Assembly: GCA_025351645.1 (NCBI GenBank)
Contig: JANXVN010000085.1
Span: forward strand, 1-62,272
Direction: 5' to 3'
From: Ferruginibacter sp.
GTDB taxonomy: Bacteria > Bacteroidota > Bacteroidia > Chitinophagales > Chitinophagaceae
Length of the DNA stretch: 62,272 nt
Within the stretch, counting starts at the first letter, position 1; each line of letters starts with the position of its first letter. The notes beneath the pieces were generated by a model. It was not told the DNA's origin. It saw nothing but the letters and a program-made list of their open reading frames with translations, and searched no databases. The translations under genes were made by a program, and so were the position numbers. Positions 9,143 through 19,106 of this stretch are shown here, piece by piece.

Positions 9143-11965
9143 ATGATGACGAGTGCACAGATACGCCAGCAATTCCTCGATTTTTTTCAATCAAAAGGCC
9201 ATACCATTGTGCCTTCTGCACCAATTGTTTTAAAAGATGACCCCACCTTGTTATTTACCAATGCGGGCATGAACCAGTTTAAAGATTATTTTTTAGGCAA
9301 TAAAAAAGCACCCTACAACAGAGCTGTTGACATACAAAAATGCTTACGGGTAAGTGGCAAGCACAACGACCTTGAAGAAGTAGGCGTAGACACATACCAC
9401 CACACCATGTTTGAAATGCTCGGCAACTGGAGCTTTGGCGATTATTTTAAAAAAGAAGCCATTGAATGGAGCTGGCAATTATTGACAGAAGTATATAAAT
9501 TAGATAAGGATAAATTATACGTGACAATTTTTGAAGGAGACCAAAAAGAAGGCTTGCCAAAAGATGAAGAGGCATTTACAGAATGGAAAAAATACGTAGC
9601 CGAAGACCGTATTTTACTAGGCAATAAAAAAGATAACTTTTGGGAGATGGGCGATACTGGCCCATGCGGCCCCTGCACCGAAATACATGTGGATTGCCGC
9701 AGCGATGAAGAAAGGCAGCAAGTTGCAGGAAGCAGTTTAGTGAACAACGACCACCCGCAGGTAATTGAAATTTGGAATAATGTGTTTATTCAGTTTAATA
9801 GAAAAAAAGATAGCAGCCTGGAGCCATTGCCAGCCAAACACGTAGATACGGGGATGGGGTTTGAACGTTTAGTACGGGTTATACAAAACAAGCAAAGTAA
9901 TTACGATACAGATATTTTTACCGGTACAATCGCTGAAATAAGCAAGCTGGTAAATAAAGCATATACAGCTGGTGATGATAAAGAGAGCGTTGCCTTTAGG
10001 GTTATTGCAGACCATATACGTGCCATTGCCTTTACCATTGCCGATGGGCAGTTACCTTCAAACACAGGCGCAGGCTACGTTATACGCAGGATACTGCGCA
10101 GGGCGGTGAGGTATTATTATTCTTACCTGGATTATAAGCAGCCGTTATTATTTCAATTACTGCCCATCATCGCAACACAGTTTGACAATGTATTTTCGGA
10201 ATTACAACAGCAATTGCCATTTATAAGCCGTGTGGTTAAGGAAGAAGAAGAAGCTTTTTTACGCACGCTTGATAAAGGCTTAAAAAGGATGGAAATATAT
10301 GCCGCTGAAACTATAAAGAGATTCAACAATAACATTATCTCTGTACTTTCTATAGACTCAAATAATGAAAATAATTTTGCAGAAAAATTTAAGTTTTTTT
10401 TAAAAGATGAATATGATAAGCCAATTAGTGATCGAGAAAATATAGTTCAATTTATCAATGAATTTGCAACTACACAACAGAAAGATATAATTGAAAAATA
10501 TGCTTGGATAAACTCTGGATATTTACGAATAGCTGGTACAATGGCTTTTGAACTTTATGACACTTTTGGTTTTCCGTTAGATTTAATTAAGCTTGAAGCA
10601 AAAGAATATGGACTAACTGTTGATGAACTGCAATTTGATGTTAACATGCAGCAACAAAAAACCCGCAGCCGTTCTGCCGCCTTGTTAGATACGGAAGATT
10701 GGGTTACGCTTATGGAAAATACACCCAACAAATTTGTTGGCTACGATGATGTAGAAACGCAGACCAACGTTGTAAAATATAGGAAGGTAACTTCCAAAGG
10801 CAAAGAATCATATCAGTTTATTTTAGCCTCCACGCCTTTTTATGCGGAGAGTGGCGGCCAGGTTGGCGATACAGGCACGTTGCTGTTTGGAAATGAAAGT
10901 ATAGAAGTAACCAACACTAAAAAAGAGAACGATTTAATCATTCATTTTACTGATAAATTGCCTGCGGCTATCAATGAAATAGTTACCGCAAAAGTAGCTA
11001 TTGCAAGAAGGCAGCATATTGCCGTACACCATAGTGTTACCCATTTAATGCACGCTGCTTTACGCACGGTATTAGGCAAGCATGTAACACAAAAAGGTAG
11101 CCTGGTAAATGCAGATTATTTACGTTTTGATTTTAGCCATTTCGCAAAAATGGCCAATGAAGAAATTGCAGCGGTGGAAAAACTGGTAAATGAGAAGATA
11201 AGGGAAAACATTCCAGTGGTAATAAAATCGATGCATAAAGATGAAGCAGTAGCACTTGGCGCTATGGCTTTGTTTGGAGAAAAATATGGCGATATTGTAC
11301 GGGTGGTAATTATGGGCCCGGCATACTCTATTGAGCTTTGCGGCGGCACGCATGTGGGCAGTACCGGCGAACTGGGCATCTTCAAAATACAGCACGAAAG
11401 CGCAGTGGCAGCTGGGGTTAGAAGGATTGAAGCGGTTTGTGGAGCTGCAGCGGAAAGTTACATCAATGAACAATTTACAGCGCTTGCAGAAATAAGGTTG
11501 TTGTTAAAAAATACAAAAGATATCAATAAATCTATCGAATACATCCTTGCAGAAAACAGCGCTTTATCTAAAAAAATTGATGGGTTGGAAGCAAGGCAAT
11601 TGGTGGGCATCCGCAGCGGCTTACTGCAAAAAGATGAGATCATTAATAACGTAACTTTTGTTGGTGAAATTATAGAAGTAAGCAATGCCGATGCGCTTAA
11701 AAAATTATGCACCGACCTAAAAAGCCATCTACACGATGCGCTGATAGTATTGTGCAGCAATATTGATGGCAAAGCATTTGTGGCCATCGGCATTAGTGAT
11801 ACAGTTGTGGCCGCTAAAAATATCGATGCCGCAAAAATTATTAAAGAACAAGTGGCAGCATTGATAAAAGGTGGCGGCGGCGGGCAAAAAAACCTGGCAA
11901 CCGCAGGCGGGCAAGATATTAGCAACCTTAAAGAAGTAATTGAAAAAATTAAAAGGCTGCTATAG
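9143..11965 (+). CDS. alaS: Alanine-tRNA ligase with an unusual internal insertion
   Basis: 940 residues. The N-terminal class II catalytic core (TNAGMNQFKDYF, GCxxx motifs, DTGMGFERL) is followed by the tRNA-binding helices. The editing domain has HHSVTHLMH near residue 630 and CGGTH near residue 732. A C-terminal DHHA1/C-Ala domain ends in the GGGGGQ motif. It charges tRNA-Ala and clears Ser/Gly mischarging. Most bacterial AlaRS are about 870-880 residues. The excess is an insertion of roughly 60 residues at about 388-460, between TLDKGLKRM and GTMAFELYDTFGFP, encoded by visibly more AT-rich DNA (about 10310-10530). Both flanks remain well conserved, so the enzyme is probably active. The start may be the first or second Met. 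Confidence 0.97.
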   Translation: MMTSAQIRQQFLDFFQSKGHTIVPSAPIVLKDDPTLLFTNAGMNQFKDYFLGNKKAPYNRAVDIQKCLRVSGKHNDLEEVGVDTYHHTMFEMLGNWSFGDYFKKEAIEWSWQLLTEVYKLDKDKLYVTIFEGDQKEGLPKDEEAFTEWKKYVAEDRILLGNKKDNFWEMGDTGPCGPCTEIHVDCRSDEERQQVAGSSLVNNDHPQVIEIWNNVFIQFNRKKDSSLEPLPAKHVDTGMGFERLVRVIQNKQSNYDTDIFTGTIAEISKLVNKAYTAGDDKESVAFRVIADHIRAIAFTIADGQLPSNTGAGYVIRRILRRAVRYYYSYLDYKQPLLFQLLPIIATQFDNVFSELQQQLPFISRVVKEEEEAFLRTLDKGLKRMEIYAAETIKRFNNNIISVLSIDSNNENNFAEKFKFFLKDEYDKPISDRENIVQFINEFATTQQKDIIEKYAWINSGYLRIAGTMAFELYDTFGFPLDLIKLEAKEYGLTVDELQFDVNMQQQKTRSRSAALLDTEDWVTLMENTPNKFVGYDDVETQTNVVKYRKVTSKGKESYQFILASTPFYAESGGQVGDTGTLLFGNESIEVTNTKKENDLIIHFTDKLPAAINEIVTAKVAIARRQHIAVHHSVTHLMHAALRTVLGKHVTQKGSLVNADYLRFDFSHFAKMANEEIAAVEKLVNEKIRENIPVVIKSMHKDEAVALGAMALFGEKYGDIVRVVIMGPAYSIELCGGTHVGSTGELGIFKIQHESAVAAGVRRIEAVCGAAAESYINEQFTALAEIRLLLKNTKDINKSIEYILAENSALSKKIDGLEARQLVGIRSGLLQKDEIINNVTFVGEIIEVSNADALKKLCTDLKSHLHDALIVLCSNIDGKAFVAIGISDTVVAAKNIDAAKIIKEQVAALIKGGGGGQKNLATAGGQDISNLKEVIEKIKRLL

Positions 11966-12050
11966 GTTTTCACACAAAGACGCAAAGGAGCAAAGCAACT
12001 GATTAAAGATGCAAAGTTTATTAAAGCGAAATTGATGGTGGATCATAATT

Positions 12051-12148
12051 CAATGCGTTAAGTTAAAGAATGCAAGTGGCGGGTGAGAAATCCGCCACGG
12101 ACGACCGCCAAGGGTGGTGTCTCACTAACCAATAACTTAACGGCATTG
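12051..12148 (+). mobile_element. MITE-like element copy 2 (98 bp, divergent core)
   Basis: It begins CAATGCGTTAAGTTAAAG and ends ATAACTTAACGGCATTG, so the termini belong to the same family as the other copies. The interior is unrelated and carries its own small palindrome (GGCGG...CCGCC). The flanks GATCATAATT and GCCATAATT are similar but imperfect duplications. It lies between alaS and the bestrophin remnant. Confidence 0.65.
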
Positions 12149-12210
12149 GCCATAATTATTAATTATCCATTTCATAATTATCAATTAAAATAATTAACTA
12201 TAACTCTAAG

Positions 12211-13074
12211 GAATGGTTCACTTTTATTTTCCGGTTCCATAAGGCAGATACTTTTCGTAAGCTGTTGCCGCTGATGATTGGCATCGGTATTTACTCCGCC
12301 ATCATCACTTTTTTAAAGCTGGAATATTTTAAGCTTTCTGCCAGCAGCAATTTATAAAACCTGCCTGTAATGCACACCCTGCTTCGGTTTGTACTTTCTA
12401 TGCTGTTAGTTTTTCGCACTAATACGGCATACGACCGTTGGTGGGAAGGGCGCAAGCTTTGGGGTGCGCTGGTAAACAATAGCCGTAACCTTGCAATAAA
12501 GCTTAGTATAATATTGCCTGAAGAAGATAAAGAGGGACGCAGTTTTTTTAGAAAAAATAATACCGGCTTATGCTTATGCCTTGCGCAATCATTTAAGGGC
12601 CGAAACAACCCGTATTGAATTGTTTGAGGAAGAAAAAGGCATCCTGTATGTAAGCACATCGATGATGAAATACATGTGCCTAACCAAATGGCATTGTTAA
12701 TGTTTAAGTACATACACCAACTATATAAAGAACAAAAAATTACTGGCGAACAGTTGATTGTACTGAATGCAGAGTGGCAATCTTTCACTGACGTTTGTGG
12801 TGCTTGTGGGCGTATAAAAAATACGCTTATCCCTTTTTCTTACAGCGTATTTATTAAAAAATTTATTTTCTTTTATGTGATGACTTTGCCCTTGGGCTAC
12901 GTTTTTACTTTAGGATATTACGTAGTGCCAGTGGTAGTATTTATCTTTTACGTGCTCGCCAGCCTTGAAACAATTGCAGAGGAAATTGAAGACCCTTTTG
13001 GCAATGATGAAAATGATGTGCCTACAGATAAAATAGCCCTGGACATCCATAACCACATCGCTGAATTGATTTAA
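12211..13074 (+). pseudogene. Decayed bestrophin-family membrane channel
   Basis: Bestrophin hallmarks are spread over several frames. From 12211 the frame reads EWFTFIFRFHKADTFRKLL, then an in-frame TAA at 12355-12357 where NL*NLPVMHTLL is expected. The next block contains LVFRTNTAYDRWWEGRKLWG, a strong bestrophin signature. One frameshift lies at the A-run near 12552 and another near 12640. The C-terminal part from 12676 is open (PNQMALLMFKYIHQL ... PFGNDENDVPTDKI, the acidic family motif). No usable start codon precedes 12211. Family members form chloride-type anion channels in the membrane. With one stop and two frameshifts, no full-length product can be made. Confidence 0.85.
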
Positions 13075-13193
13075 TATCAGCCCTGTAAAAAAACTTTTGT
13101 TAAAGCGGAAAAATTATCTCCGAAAATATTCGTAATTAAAAGAATCGGCTTATATTTGACCTACTAAACATTTCGTATATCAAATTAACCAAA

Positions 13194-14288
13194 ATGAAAA
13201 AGATAATTTTTACCGCACTGGCATTAAGTTTTATGTGTATTTGCCTCACCGTTGTTGCACAGCCAGAAAAACCAGAAAAGCCAGAGAAACCGGAAAAGAA
13301 AGAACAACAGGAAATAACCATCCGCAGCAAGGGCGATACAAACATTACGCTTAAGGTTGAAATAAATGGCGATAACATATTAATAAACGGAAAAACTTTG
13401 CTTGAGTTTAAAGATGATAATATAACCATCAACAAAAGAAAAATGATTTATCGTGATGATAATGGAAATATGAATTTCAACTTTGATGCTGAAGGAATGA
13501 AAGGTTTGGAAGAATTGCAAAACCTGCAAAATTTTCAGTTTGATAATGCCAACATAGACATTAATAACGCCAACAAGGATTTTAACAAATCGGGCAGAAA
13601 CCTGCACCGGCCATTTTTAGGCGTAACTACAGAAAAAACTGTAGATGGCGCTAAAGTAGTAGAAGTGGTAAAAGGCAGTGCAGCAGAAATAGCCGGGCTT
13701 AAAAATGATGATATCATTACAAAGATAGATAAGCAAACGGTTACTGGTGCGGATGGCTTAGCAAAAATAATTTCAGCCAAAAAGCCTAAAGATGAAATAA
13801 AAGTTTACTATAAAAGGGAAGGAAAAAACAAAGATTCAAAGGTGGTTTTGGGTGAAACTGGTGCAAATAAAATACATTTTAATTTTAACGGGCCTAATGC
13901 CATGGTACGTAGATTTAAAATGCCTTCTGGTGATGATAATGAAGAAAATGGACGCATCAATATGGACAACTTCAATAATCTCCAAGGGTTTGACAATTCT
14001 TTTTTACGCCAGAAAAAGTTAGGCTTAAAAATACAGGATACAGAAGAAGGCGGCAATGTTAAGGTTATTAATGTAGAAGATTTATCTGCTGCGCAAAAGG
14101 CTGGGCTGCAAAAAGGTGACCTTATCACTGAAATTAATGAAAGCAAAGTAGAAAATACAGACGAGGCACGGGCCGAATTACAAGGCGCGCCGGTAGAATC
14201 TGCTTACAAAATAAAAGCAAAAAGAAACGGCACTGAAATGACCTTTGATATAAAGTTTCCTAAAAAATTAAAAACAGCAAACTTATAA
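13194..14288 (+). CDS. Secreted protein with two PDZ domains
   Basis: 364 residues. A signal peptide (cleavage near residue 23, VVAQ) is followed by a short charged EKPEKPEKPEKK tract, then a beta-rich region. PDZ 1 spans about 143-220 (RPFLGVTTEK ... GSAAEIAGLKNDDIITKID) and PDZ 2 about 275-345 (AQKAGLQKGDLITEINES). No protease domain is present, so this is probably a periplasmic binding or scaffold protein. A strong terminator follows directly, and it seems monocistronic. Confidence 0.85.
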   Translation: MKKIIFTALALSFMCICLTVVAQPEKPEKPEKPEKKEQQEITIRSKGDTNITLKVEINGDNILINGKTLLEFKDDNITINKRKMIYRDDNGNMNFNFDAEGMKGLEELQNLQNFQFDNANIDINNANKDFNKSGRNLHRPFLGVTTEKTVDGAKVVEVVKGSAAEIAGLKNDDIITKIDKQTVTGADGLAKIISAKKPKDEIKVYYKREGKNKDSKVVLGETGANKIHFNFNGPNAMVRRFKMPSGDDNEENGRINMDNFNNLQGFDNSFLRQKKLGLKIQDTEEGGNVKVINVEDLSAAQKAGLQKGDLITEINESKVENTDEARAELQGAPVESAYKIKAKRNGTEMTFDIKFPKKLKTANL

Positions 14289-14303
14289 AATGTAGCTACC
14301 TGC

Positions 14304-14340
14304 AAAAAGCCATCTGCCAATTATTGGTTGATGGCTTTTT
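14304..14340 (+). terminator. Intrinsic terminator after the double-PDZ gene
   Basis: An 11-bp perfect stem, AAAAAGCCATC / GATGGCTTTTT, with an inner CCAA-TTGG pairing and continuing T-rich sequence. It starts 16 bp after the stop codon of the double-PDZ gene. Confidence 0.85.
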
Positions 14341-14514
14341 TGTTTTACAAGTGCTGCTTACCGGTAATTCATAAAATAAAAAAGCGCATTTTTTTGGCTC
14401 AGATTAGCAGATTAGAAAAGGCATTAATCTGCGAATCTGCGGCTATATTTAAATAGTTGCTTAGTGGTTTTTAAAGTATAATCCTTGTCCCCTATGCAAC
14501 TGTCAACTTCTTTG

Positions 14515-14522
14515 TACATTTG
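14515..14522 (+). promoter_or_regulatory. Candidate -7 box immediately upstream of gatB
   Basis: TACATTTG matches TAnnTTTG. It ends only 5 bp before the GTG at 14528, so transcription from it would begin at or next to the start codon (a leaderless mRNA). No convincing -33 element is visible. Confidence 0.35.
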
Positions 14523-14527
14523 CATCC

Positions 14528-15973
14528 GTGATAAAAAATGAAAAATACCAGGTAGTGATAGGGCTGGAAGTGCATGCACAGCTACTTACAAAAAGTAAAT
14601 TATTCTGCGGCGATAGTGCTGCTTTTGGCGCTGCGCCCAATACGCACATTAGCCCGATAACGTTGGCACACCCAGGTACGTTGCCTAAAATGAATAAAGA
14701 AGCCATTGAATTTGCCGTAAAGCTAGGGCTGGCGCTGCATTGCGATATTGAGCAGCAGAATTATTTTGCCCGCAAAAATTATTTTTATCCTGATTTGCCA
14801 AAGGGTTACCAGGTTAGCCAGCATACAACGCCTATTTGTAAAAATGGGCTGGTAAGGATTGTGGTTGGCGATACCGAGCGCCACATAAAGCTTAACCGCA
14901 TACACATGGAAGAAGATGCCGGCAAAAGCCTGCACGATGTGGATGAATTAAATACCGCCATAGACCTTAACCGTGCCGGCGTACCCTTACTGGAAATTGT
15001 GAGCGAACCGGATATGCACAGCAGCGAAGAAGCGTTTGCTTATGTAACGGAGCTGCGCCGCTTAGTACGCTGGCTAAACATTTGCGATGGCAATATGGAA
15101 GAAGGCAGCATGCGCTGCGATGCCAATATTTCTATCCGCTTAAAAGGCGAAACTACTTTGGGCACAAGGGTGGAAGTAAAAAACCTTAACAGTATCCGCA
15201 ATGTAAAAAGAGCCATTGACCATGAAGTAGAAAGGCTGATAGAAATAGTTGAAAAAGGCGAAAAAGTATTGCAGCAAACAAGAAGTTATGATGCGGACAA
15301 CAATACAACCTTTTCGTTACGTAGCAAAGAAGAGGCGGATGACTACCGTTATTTTGCCGACCCCGACCTTACGCCTTTCAACATTACAGATGAATTTTTA
15401 CAGCGTGTAAAAACAGCATTGCCTGCATTGCCGGAAGAACTTGAAAAAAAATATACCACCACTTTTAACCTGCCCGTTTATGATGCGCAGGTTATTTGCA
15501 GCGATAAGGATACAGTTGATTTTTTTGAAGCTACCATCAAACATACAAGCCACTATAAAGCGGTATCAAATTGGTTGATGGGCCCTATAAAAAGCCACCT
15601 TAATGAAAAGGGCATTGATATTGCTTCCTTCCCTTTATCACCAAAAAAAATAAGTGCGCTGGTACAATTGGTAGATGATGGCAAAGTAAATTTCAGTATT
15701 GCATCTTCTAAAATATTTACTGCTTTATTGGCTTCGCCAGATAAGGAGCCTTTACAAGTTGCCACAGAATTAAACTTGCTGCAGGAAAGCGATAGCGGCT
15801 CTATTGAAGCATGGGTAGATGAAGCTATTGCCGCAATGCCCGCTAAAGTAAAAGAATACAAAAGTGGCAAAAAGGGGCTGATTGGCATGTTTGCAGGAGA
15901 AGTAAAAAAGTTAAGCAAAGGAAAAGCAGATATGGGCTTGGTAAATAAATTACTGACCGAAAAATTAAATTAA
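14528..15973 (+). CDS. gatB: Asp/Glu-tRNA amidotransferase subunit B
   Basis: 481 residues with a GTG start. The nearby ATG at 14537 is out of frame, and the conserved VIGLEVHAQL follows directly, so no later start fits. GatB signatures include SKLFCGD, MEEGSMRCDANISIR and RYFADPDL. A helical domain and a YqeY-like C-terminal domain follow. With GatA and GatC it transamidates Glu-tRNA(Gln) or Asp-tRNA(Asn); neither partner is in the window. The TlpA-like lipoprotein gene follows by 8 bp. Confidence 0.95.
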   Translation: MIKNEKYQVVIGLEVHAQLLTKSKLFCGDSAAFGAAPNTHISPITLAHPGTLPKMNKEAIEFAVKLGLALHCDIEQQNYFARKNYFYPDLPKGYQVSQHTTPICKNGLVRIVVGDTERHIKLNRIHMEEDAGKSLHDVDELNTAIDLNRAGVPLLEIVSEPDMHSSEEAFAYVTELRRLVRWLNICDGNMEEGSMRCDANISIRLKGETTLGTRVEVKNLNSIRNVKRAIDHEVERLIEIVEKGEKVLQQTRSYDADNNTTFSLRSKEEADDYRYFADPDLTPFNITDEFLQRVKTALPALPEELEKKYTTTFNLPVYDAQVICSDKDTVDFFEATIKHTSHYKAVSNWLMGPIKSHLNEKGIDIASFPLSPKKISALVQLVDDGKVNFSIASSKIFTALLASPDKEPLQVATELNLLQESDSGSIEAWVDEAIAAMPAKVKEYKSGKKGLIGMFAGEVKKLSKGKADMGLVNKLLTEKLN

Positions 15974-15981
15974 TTATCAGC

Positions 15982-17106
15982 ATGAAAAAATTACTCATTG
16001 TTGCATTGTTCGCCACATTTTTAGCAAGTTGCAACCATAAAAGCGAGCAAGGAAAATTTGTGGTTTCGGGGCAAATAAAAAATGCGCCCGACCAGAAGAT
16101 TTATTTAGAAGAATTATTTTTTAGCGAAAAAAATCCGGAAGTATTAGATACCGGAGAAATAAAAAATGGGCATTTTTCTGTAACTGCAACAGCACCTGAA
16201 GAAGGCTTGTACCGCATCCGCATGGAAAAAGACAGCGCCTTTTTTATTGTGGTCAACGATAAAGACGAACTTAATTTTACTGCTGATTATGGCAAGCTTA
16301 ATTCAGATGCACCGTCTATAAATTCTGCTGCCAATGCTTCTTTAAAAAAGTTTATTACAAGCATACAAACACAACGGGCAGCGTTAGAAAATAAAGCTGC
16401 GGAAGTACAGCAGGCAACCGCTGCAAAGCAAACAGATAGCGCTATTGCAGTAGCTAAAAAAGAATTTGACGGTAAAGAAGCTGCTTACAAAACATTTATA
16501 ATACAGTACATCGATACCACTAAAGACCCAGTAGTAGCGGTATTTGCGCTAGGATATTCTCAAAGCATTGAACCCGATAAACTGCAGCAGGCAATCAACG
16601 GGCTTGCAAAACGTTTTCCAAAGCACATGGCGCTTAATAGCCTGGTGGCGCAGTACAACCAAATGATAAAGCAATACAATACCAAACCACATGAAGGTGG
16701 CATGGCACCCGATATTAACATGCCCGATACCAGCGGAAAGCCTTTTGCCCTAAGCATGTTGCGAGGCAAATACGTACTGGTAGATTTTTGGGCAAGCTGG
16801 TGCGGCCCATGCCGTGGCGAAAACCCCAACGTAGTAAAAGCTTATAACACCTATAAAGATAAAAATTTTACAGTGCTTGGCGTATCGCTGGATAAAGAAA
16901 AGCAGCCCTGGCTGGATGCTATTAAAGCAGATGGATTAACCTGGAACCATATAAGCGACCTTAAGTATTGGAGCAGCGCCGCTGTAAGCCTTTATGGTTT
17001 TGATGGCATCCCTTTTAATGTACTGGTGGACCCTGCCGGAAAGATAATCGCAACAAACTTAAGGGGTGCCGATTTAGAAAATAAATTACAGGCTATCTTA
17101 AAATAA
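15982..17106 (+). CDS. TlpA-like thiol-disulfide lipoprotein with DUF4369 domain
   Basis: 374 residues. Lipobox FLASC (Cys17). The N-terminal domain (about 25-110; FVVSGQIKNAPDQKIYLEEL) matches DUF4369. A helical linker rich in Gln and Ala follows (about 118-235). A TlpA/ResA thioredoxin domain runs from about 238-374 with active site WASWCGPCR (Cys274, Cys277) and cis-Pro region GIPFNVLVDP. It is predicted to be a membrane-anchored periplasmic reductase or isomerase. Downstream it converges with the deacetylase gene. Confidence 0.9.
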   Translation: MKKLLIVALFATFLASCNHKSEQGKFVVSGQIKNAPDQKIYLEELFFSEKNPEVLDTGEIKNGHFSVTATAPEEGLYRIRMEKDSAFFIVVNDKDELNFTADYGKLNSDAPSINSAANASLKKFITSIQTQRAALENKAAEVQQATAAKQTDSAIAVAKKEFDGKEAAYKTFIIQYIDTTKDPVVAVFALGYSQSIEPDKLQQAINGLAKRFPKHMALNSLVAQYNQMIKQYNTKPHEGGMAPDINMPDTSGKPFALSMLRGKYVLVDFWASWCGPCRGENPNVVKAYNTYKDKNFTVLGVSLDKEKQPWLDAIKADGLTWNHISDLKYWSSAAVSLYGFDGIPFNVLVDPAGKIIATNLRGADLENKLQAILK

Positions 17107-17244
17107 TGCCCCGAAGCAGGATAACTAATTTTTATTGTGGGATATTCCACAGCCAGTAATGTATTCCAACATTCGAAATATTTTTTATAAAATTTATTGG
17201 TTAGTATATTTTAGATGTTCAACTTTATCGGTTGCGATATAAAA

Positions 17245-18534
17245 TTATACCATAATTTTTTTTAAAAAACGCTCATATATTTCGCCCCATCCTTTATAGA
17301 TTTTGCCCGAGCCAATGGTGTTGTTGTGCCAAATTGTAATTAGCGTACCACCTATGTTTTTGCACACCACATAAAATTGCATCAGTTCGTCAAATGCTTC
17401 GTTAGCAGTTAATTTTTGTTCGTAAAAAGAGTTGGCTTCCATAAAGCAAAACGGATGAATACGCAGGGTTGTTGCTTCGTCTTTCTGCAAGTCGTACCAA
17501 TAAAATGCAGCTGCTACCGACGCCCTAAACCCATTGATACTGCCATACCCCATGCTGTAATCCGCTGTAATGCCTGCTGCCAATAGCTTTTGGTAACCTT
17601 CGGGCAAATCAAAACGTATATAATGTTGCCTTGATATTGAGATTGGCGCTCTGCTTATTAATTGCAATTGATGTAATTCAGTTTGTAACAACTGCGTATT
17701 ATCTCCGCTTTGCCAGGATGGATGTATGCCGAGAGCATATTTTTTTGCATGCTGTTTTATTAATTGGGCAAGGGCTTTTTTGTTGGGTAAGATGTTCTTA
17801 TCGTACTGCCCATTTTGTTGCGCAATTAAAAAAAAGTATAGCGGTTTTAGTTTATAATTTTCGTGTAAAGAATCCAGCCAGTCATAGGTATCAAAAGGGT
17901 CTTTTTGCAGCCCTAGCAAAACCTTTATCCTTTCTGCCGAAGGCGATTTAAAAAAACCGCCTATGCTTCTTACAAAACCTTTGTGCTTGTAAGAGTAAGC
18001 AATATCAATATCATAAGTCGGGATAAATTCAAATGAGGATGGCTGCATAATAAATGCCGGAAACTTCCTTTGTATAGCTGCTACAAAATTTTTTACCCAA
18101 ATATTTATCAAGGGCAAGTGCAAAAAGCCTTCTCTAAAAGCCAATGAATTTTCGTGGGCATACCTGCCATACATATCTTTTGTATGCGGTAAATATTCTT
18201 CGTAACGGCTAAGTAAATAAAACGAAGCCGCAAAAATATCGAACTCAAAATCAGCATCAGTTATTTTAAAAAAAGCTTTGTTATTATTTGATAAAAAGCA
18301 GTTAATATTTTGTTGCGTTATGTTATTTTCAAACAGTAATGCAACTGGTAAAATCTGTAGCTCATCAGCACAAATAGCACTGCTACTGTAGTTAATTTTT
18401 ATAGCTGTTAAATTTTTAAAAGATGTTACGTCATGGATAAATACAACTTCCACACCCATTAAATTTTTGAAAATAAATTGGGCTATGTATTGTAACCTTG
18501 GGGAGTAAGTGGATGAATATAACAGCACCTTCAT
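17245..18534 (-). CDS. Polysaccharide-deacetylase-like protein (DUF7033 type)
   Basis: 429 residues without a signal peptide. The N-terminal region (1-165) resembles the DUF7033 domain that precedes deacetylase folds in Bacteroidota (FAASFYLLSRYEEY). The NodB-like part shows the metal-site TYDID (173-177), LGIHPSW (268-274) and IRFDLPEGYQ. Such proteins are assumed to act on cell-wall or capsule sugars; activity here is inferred. Its start codon overlaps the stop of the upstream Uma2 gene by one base (TGATG), indicating translational coupling. Confidence 0.8.
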   Translation of the reverse strand: MKVLLYSSTYSPRLQYIAQFIFKNLMGVEVVFIHDVTSFKNLTAIKINYSSSAICADELQILPVALLFENNITQQNINCFLSNNNKAFFKITDADFEFDIFAASFYLLSRYEEYLPHTKDMYGRYAHENSLAFREGFLHLPLINIWVKNFVAAIQRKFPAFIMQPSSFEFIPTYDIDIAYSYKHKGFVRSIGGFFKSPSAERIKVLLGLQKDPFDTYDWLDSLHENYKLKPLYFFLIAQQNGQYDKNILPNKKALAQLIKQHAKKYALGIHPSWQSGDNTQLLQTELHQLQLISRAPISISRQHYIRFDLPEGYQKLLAAGITADYSMGYGSINGFRASVAAAFYWYDLQKDEATTLRIHPFCFMEANSFYEQKLTANEAFDELMQFYVVCKNIGGTLITIWHNNTIGSGKIYKGWGEIYERFLKKIMV

Positions 18535-19085
18535 CAGGCTTGGTATAAATCTTTTAAGGCAATGCTGATGTTCAATTTAGGCAGTTCAATAATGTCTGAA
18601 ACAGAAGCATAAGAACATGCTTCCCAATCATTATCGTCTGTTTTTTTGTAAATGATTACAAAATGCTTTTCCGGCTCAATCAATAAATAATATTGTAGCG
18701 TACTTAATTTTTGGTACTGGATAAATTTATCTACCATGTCAAATTTGCGGGTGCTTTCACTTAACACTTCAGCAATTAATATTGGTTGGGTAGAATAATA
18801 TTTATGGCTTTCAGGCAAAGTAATCATACCATCCGGATAAAAAAATATGTTATCTTCTTTTATAAAAGCTTTAAACCCTTCTATAAAAACCCGTTCCGCT
18901 TTATCCTTTAACAACATTTTTAAAATAAAAAATAAATTGCCGCTTATTAAGTTATGTAAAAAAGATGCTCCTGCAATTTCAATTAAGTTTTCAAGATAAT
19001 ACTCATGCCTCAACTCGCTTTTTTCTTCAAAAGCAAGATAAGCTTCGGCGGATTCAAATTTTCTATGTTCTTTTATAAGTTTCAT
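18534..19085 (-). CDS. Uma2-family (DUF820) restriction-endonuclease-like protein
   Basis: 183 residues. Family features are the N-terminal LRHEYYLENLIEIAG, the central FFYPDGMITLPES and PILIAEVLSESTRKFDMVDKFIQYQK, the PD-(D/E)xK-like core of Uma2. The family is widespread and often multicopy in cyanobacteria and Bacteroidota. A nuclease role is predicted from the fold and not shown. It lies 21 bp downstream of lutB and is coupled to the deacetylase-like gene. Confidence 0.85.
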   Translation of the reverse strand: MKLIKEHRKFESAEAYLAFEEKSELRHEYYLENLIEIAGASFLHNLISGNLFFILKMLLKDKAERVFIEGFKAFIKEDNIFFYPDGMITLPESHKYYSTQPILIAEVLSESTRKFDMVDKFIQYQKLSTLQYYLLIEPEKHFVIIYKKTDDNDWEACSYASVSDIIELPKLNISIALKDLYQA

Positions 19086-19106
19086 CTATCCAAATGTACT
19101 GAAATT

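Noticed and set aside
10310..10530. Intein inside alaS
   Set aside because: The insertion is only about 60 residues, lacks a Cys/Ser at the upstream junction and a terminal His-Asn, and has no splicing or homing motifs.
12291..12788. A 165-residue minus-strand frame across the bestrophin region
   Set aside because: The plus strand encodes clear bestrophin motifs, and the minus frame resembles nothing.
17135..17151. TGTGGGATATTCCACA as a terminator or operator between the convergent TlpA-like and deacetylase-like genes
   Set aside because: The stem is only about five pairs, has no T-run on either strand, and occurs once.
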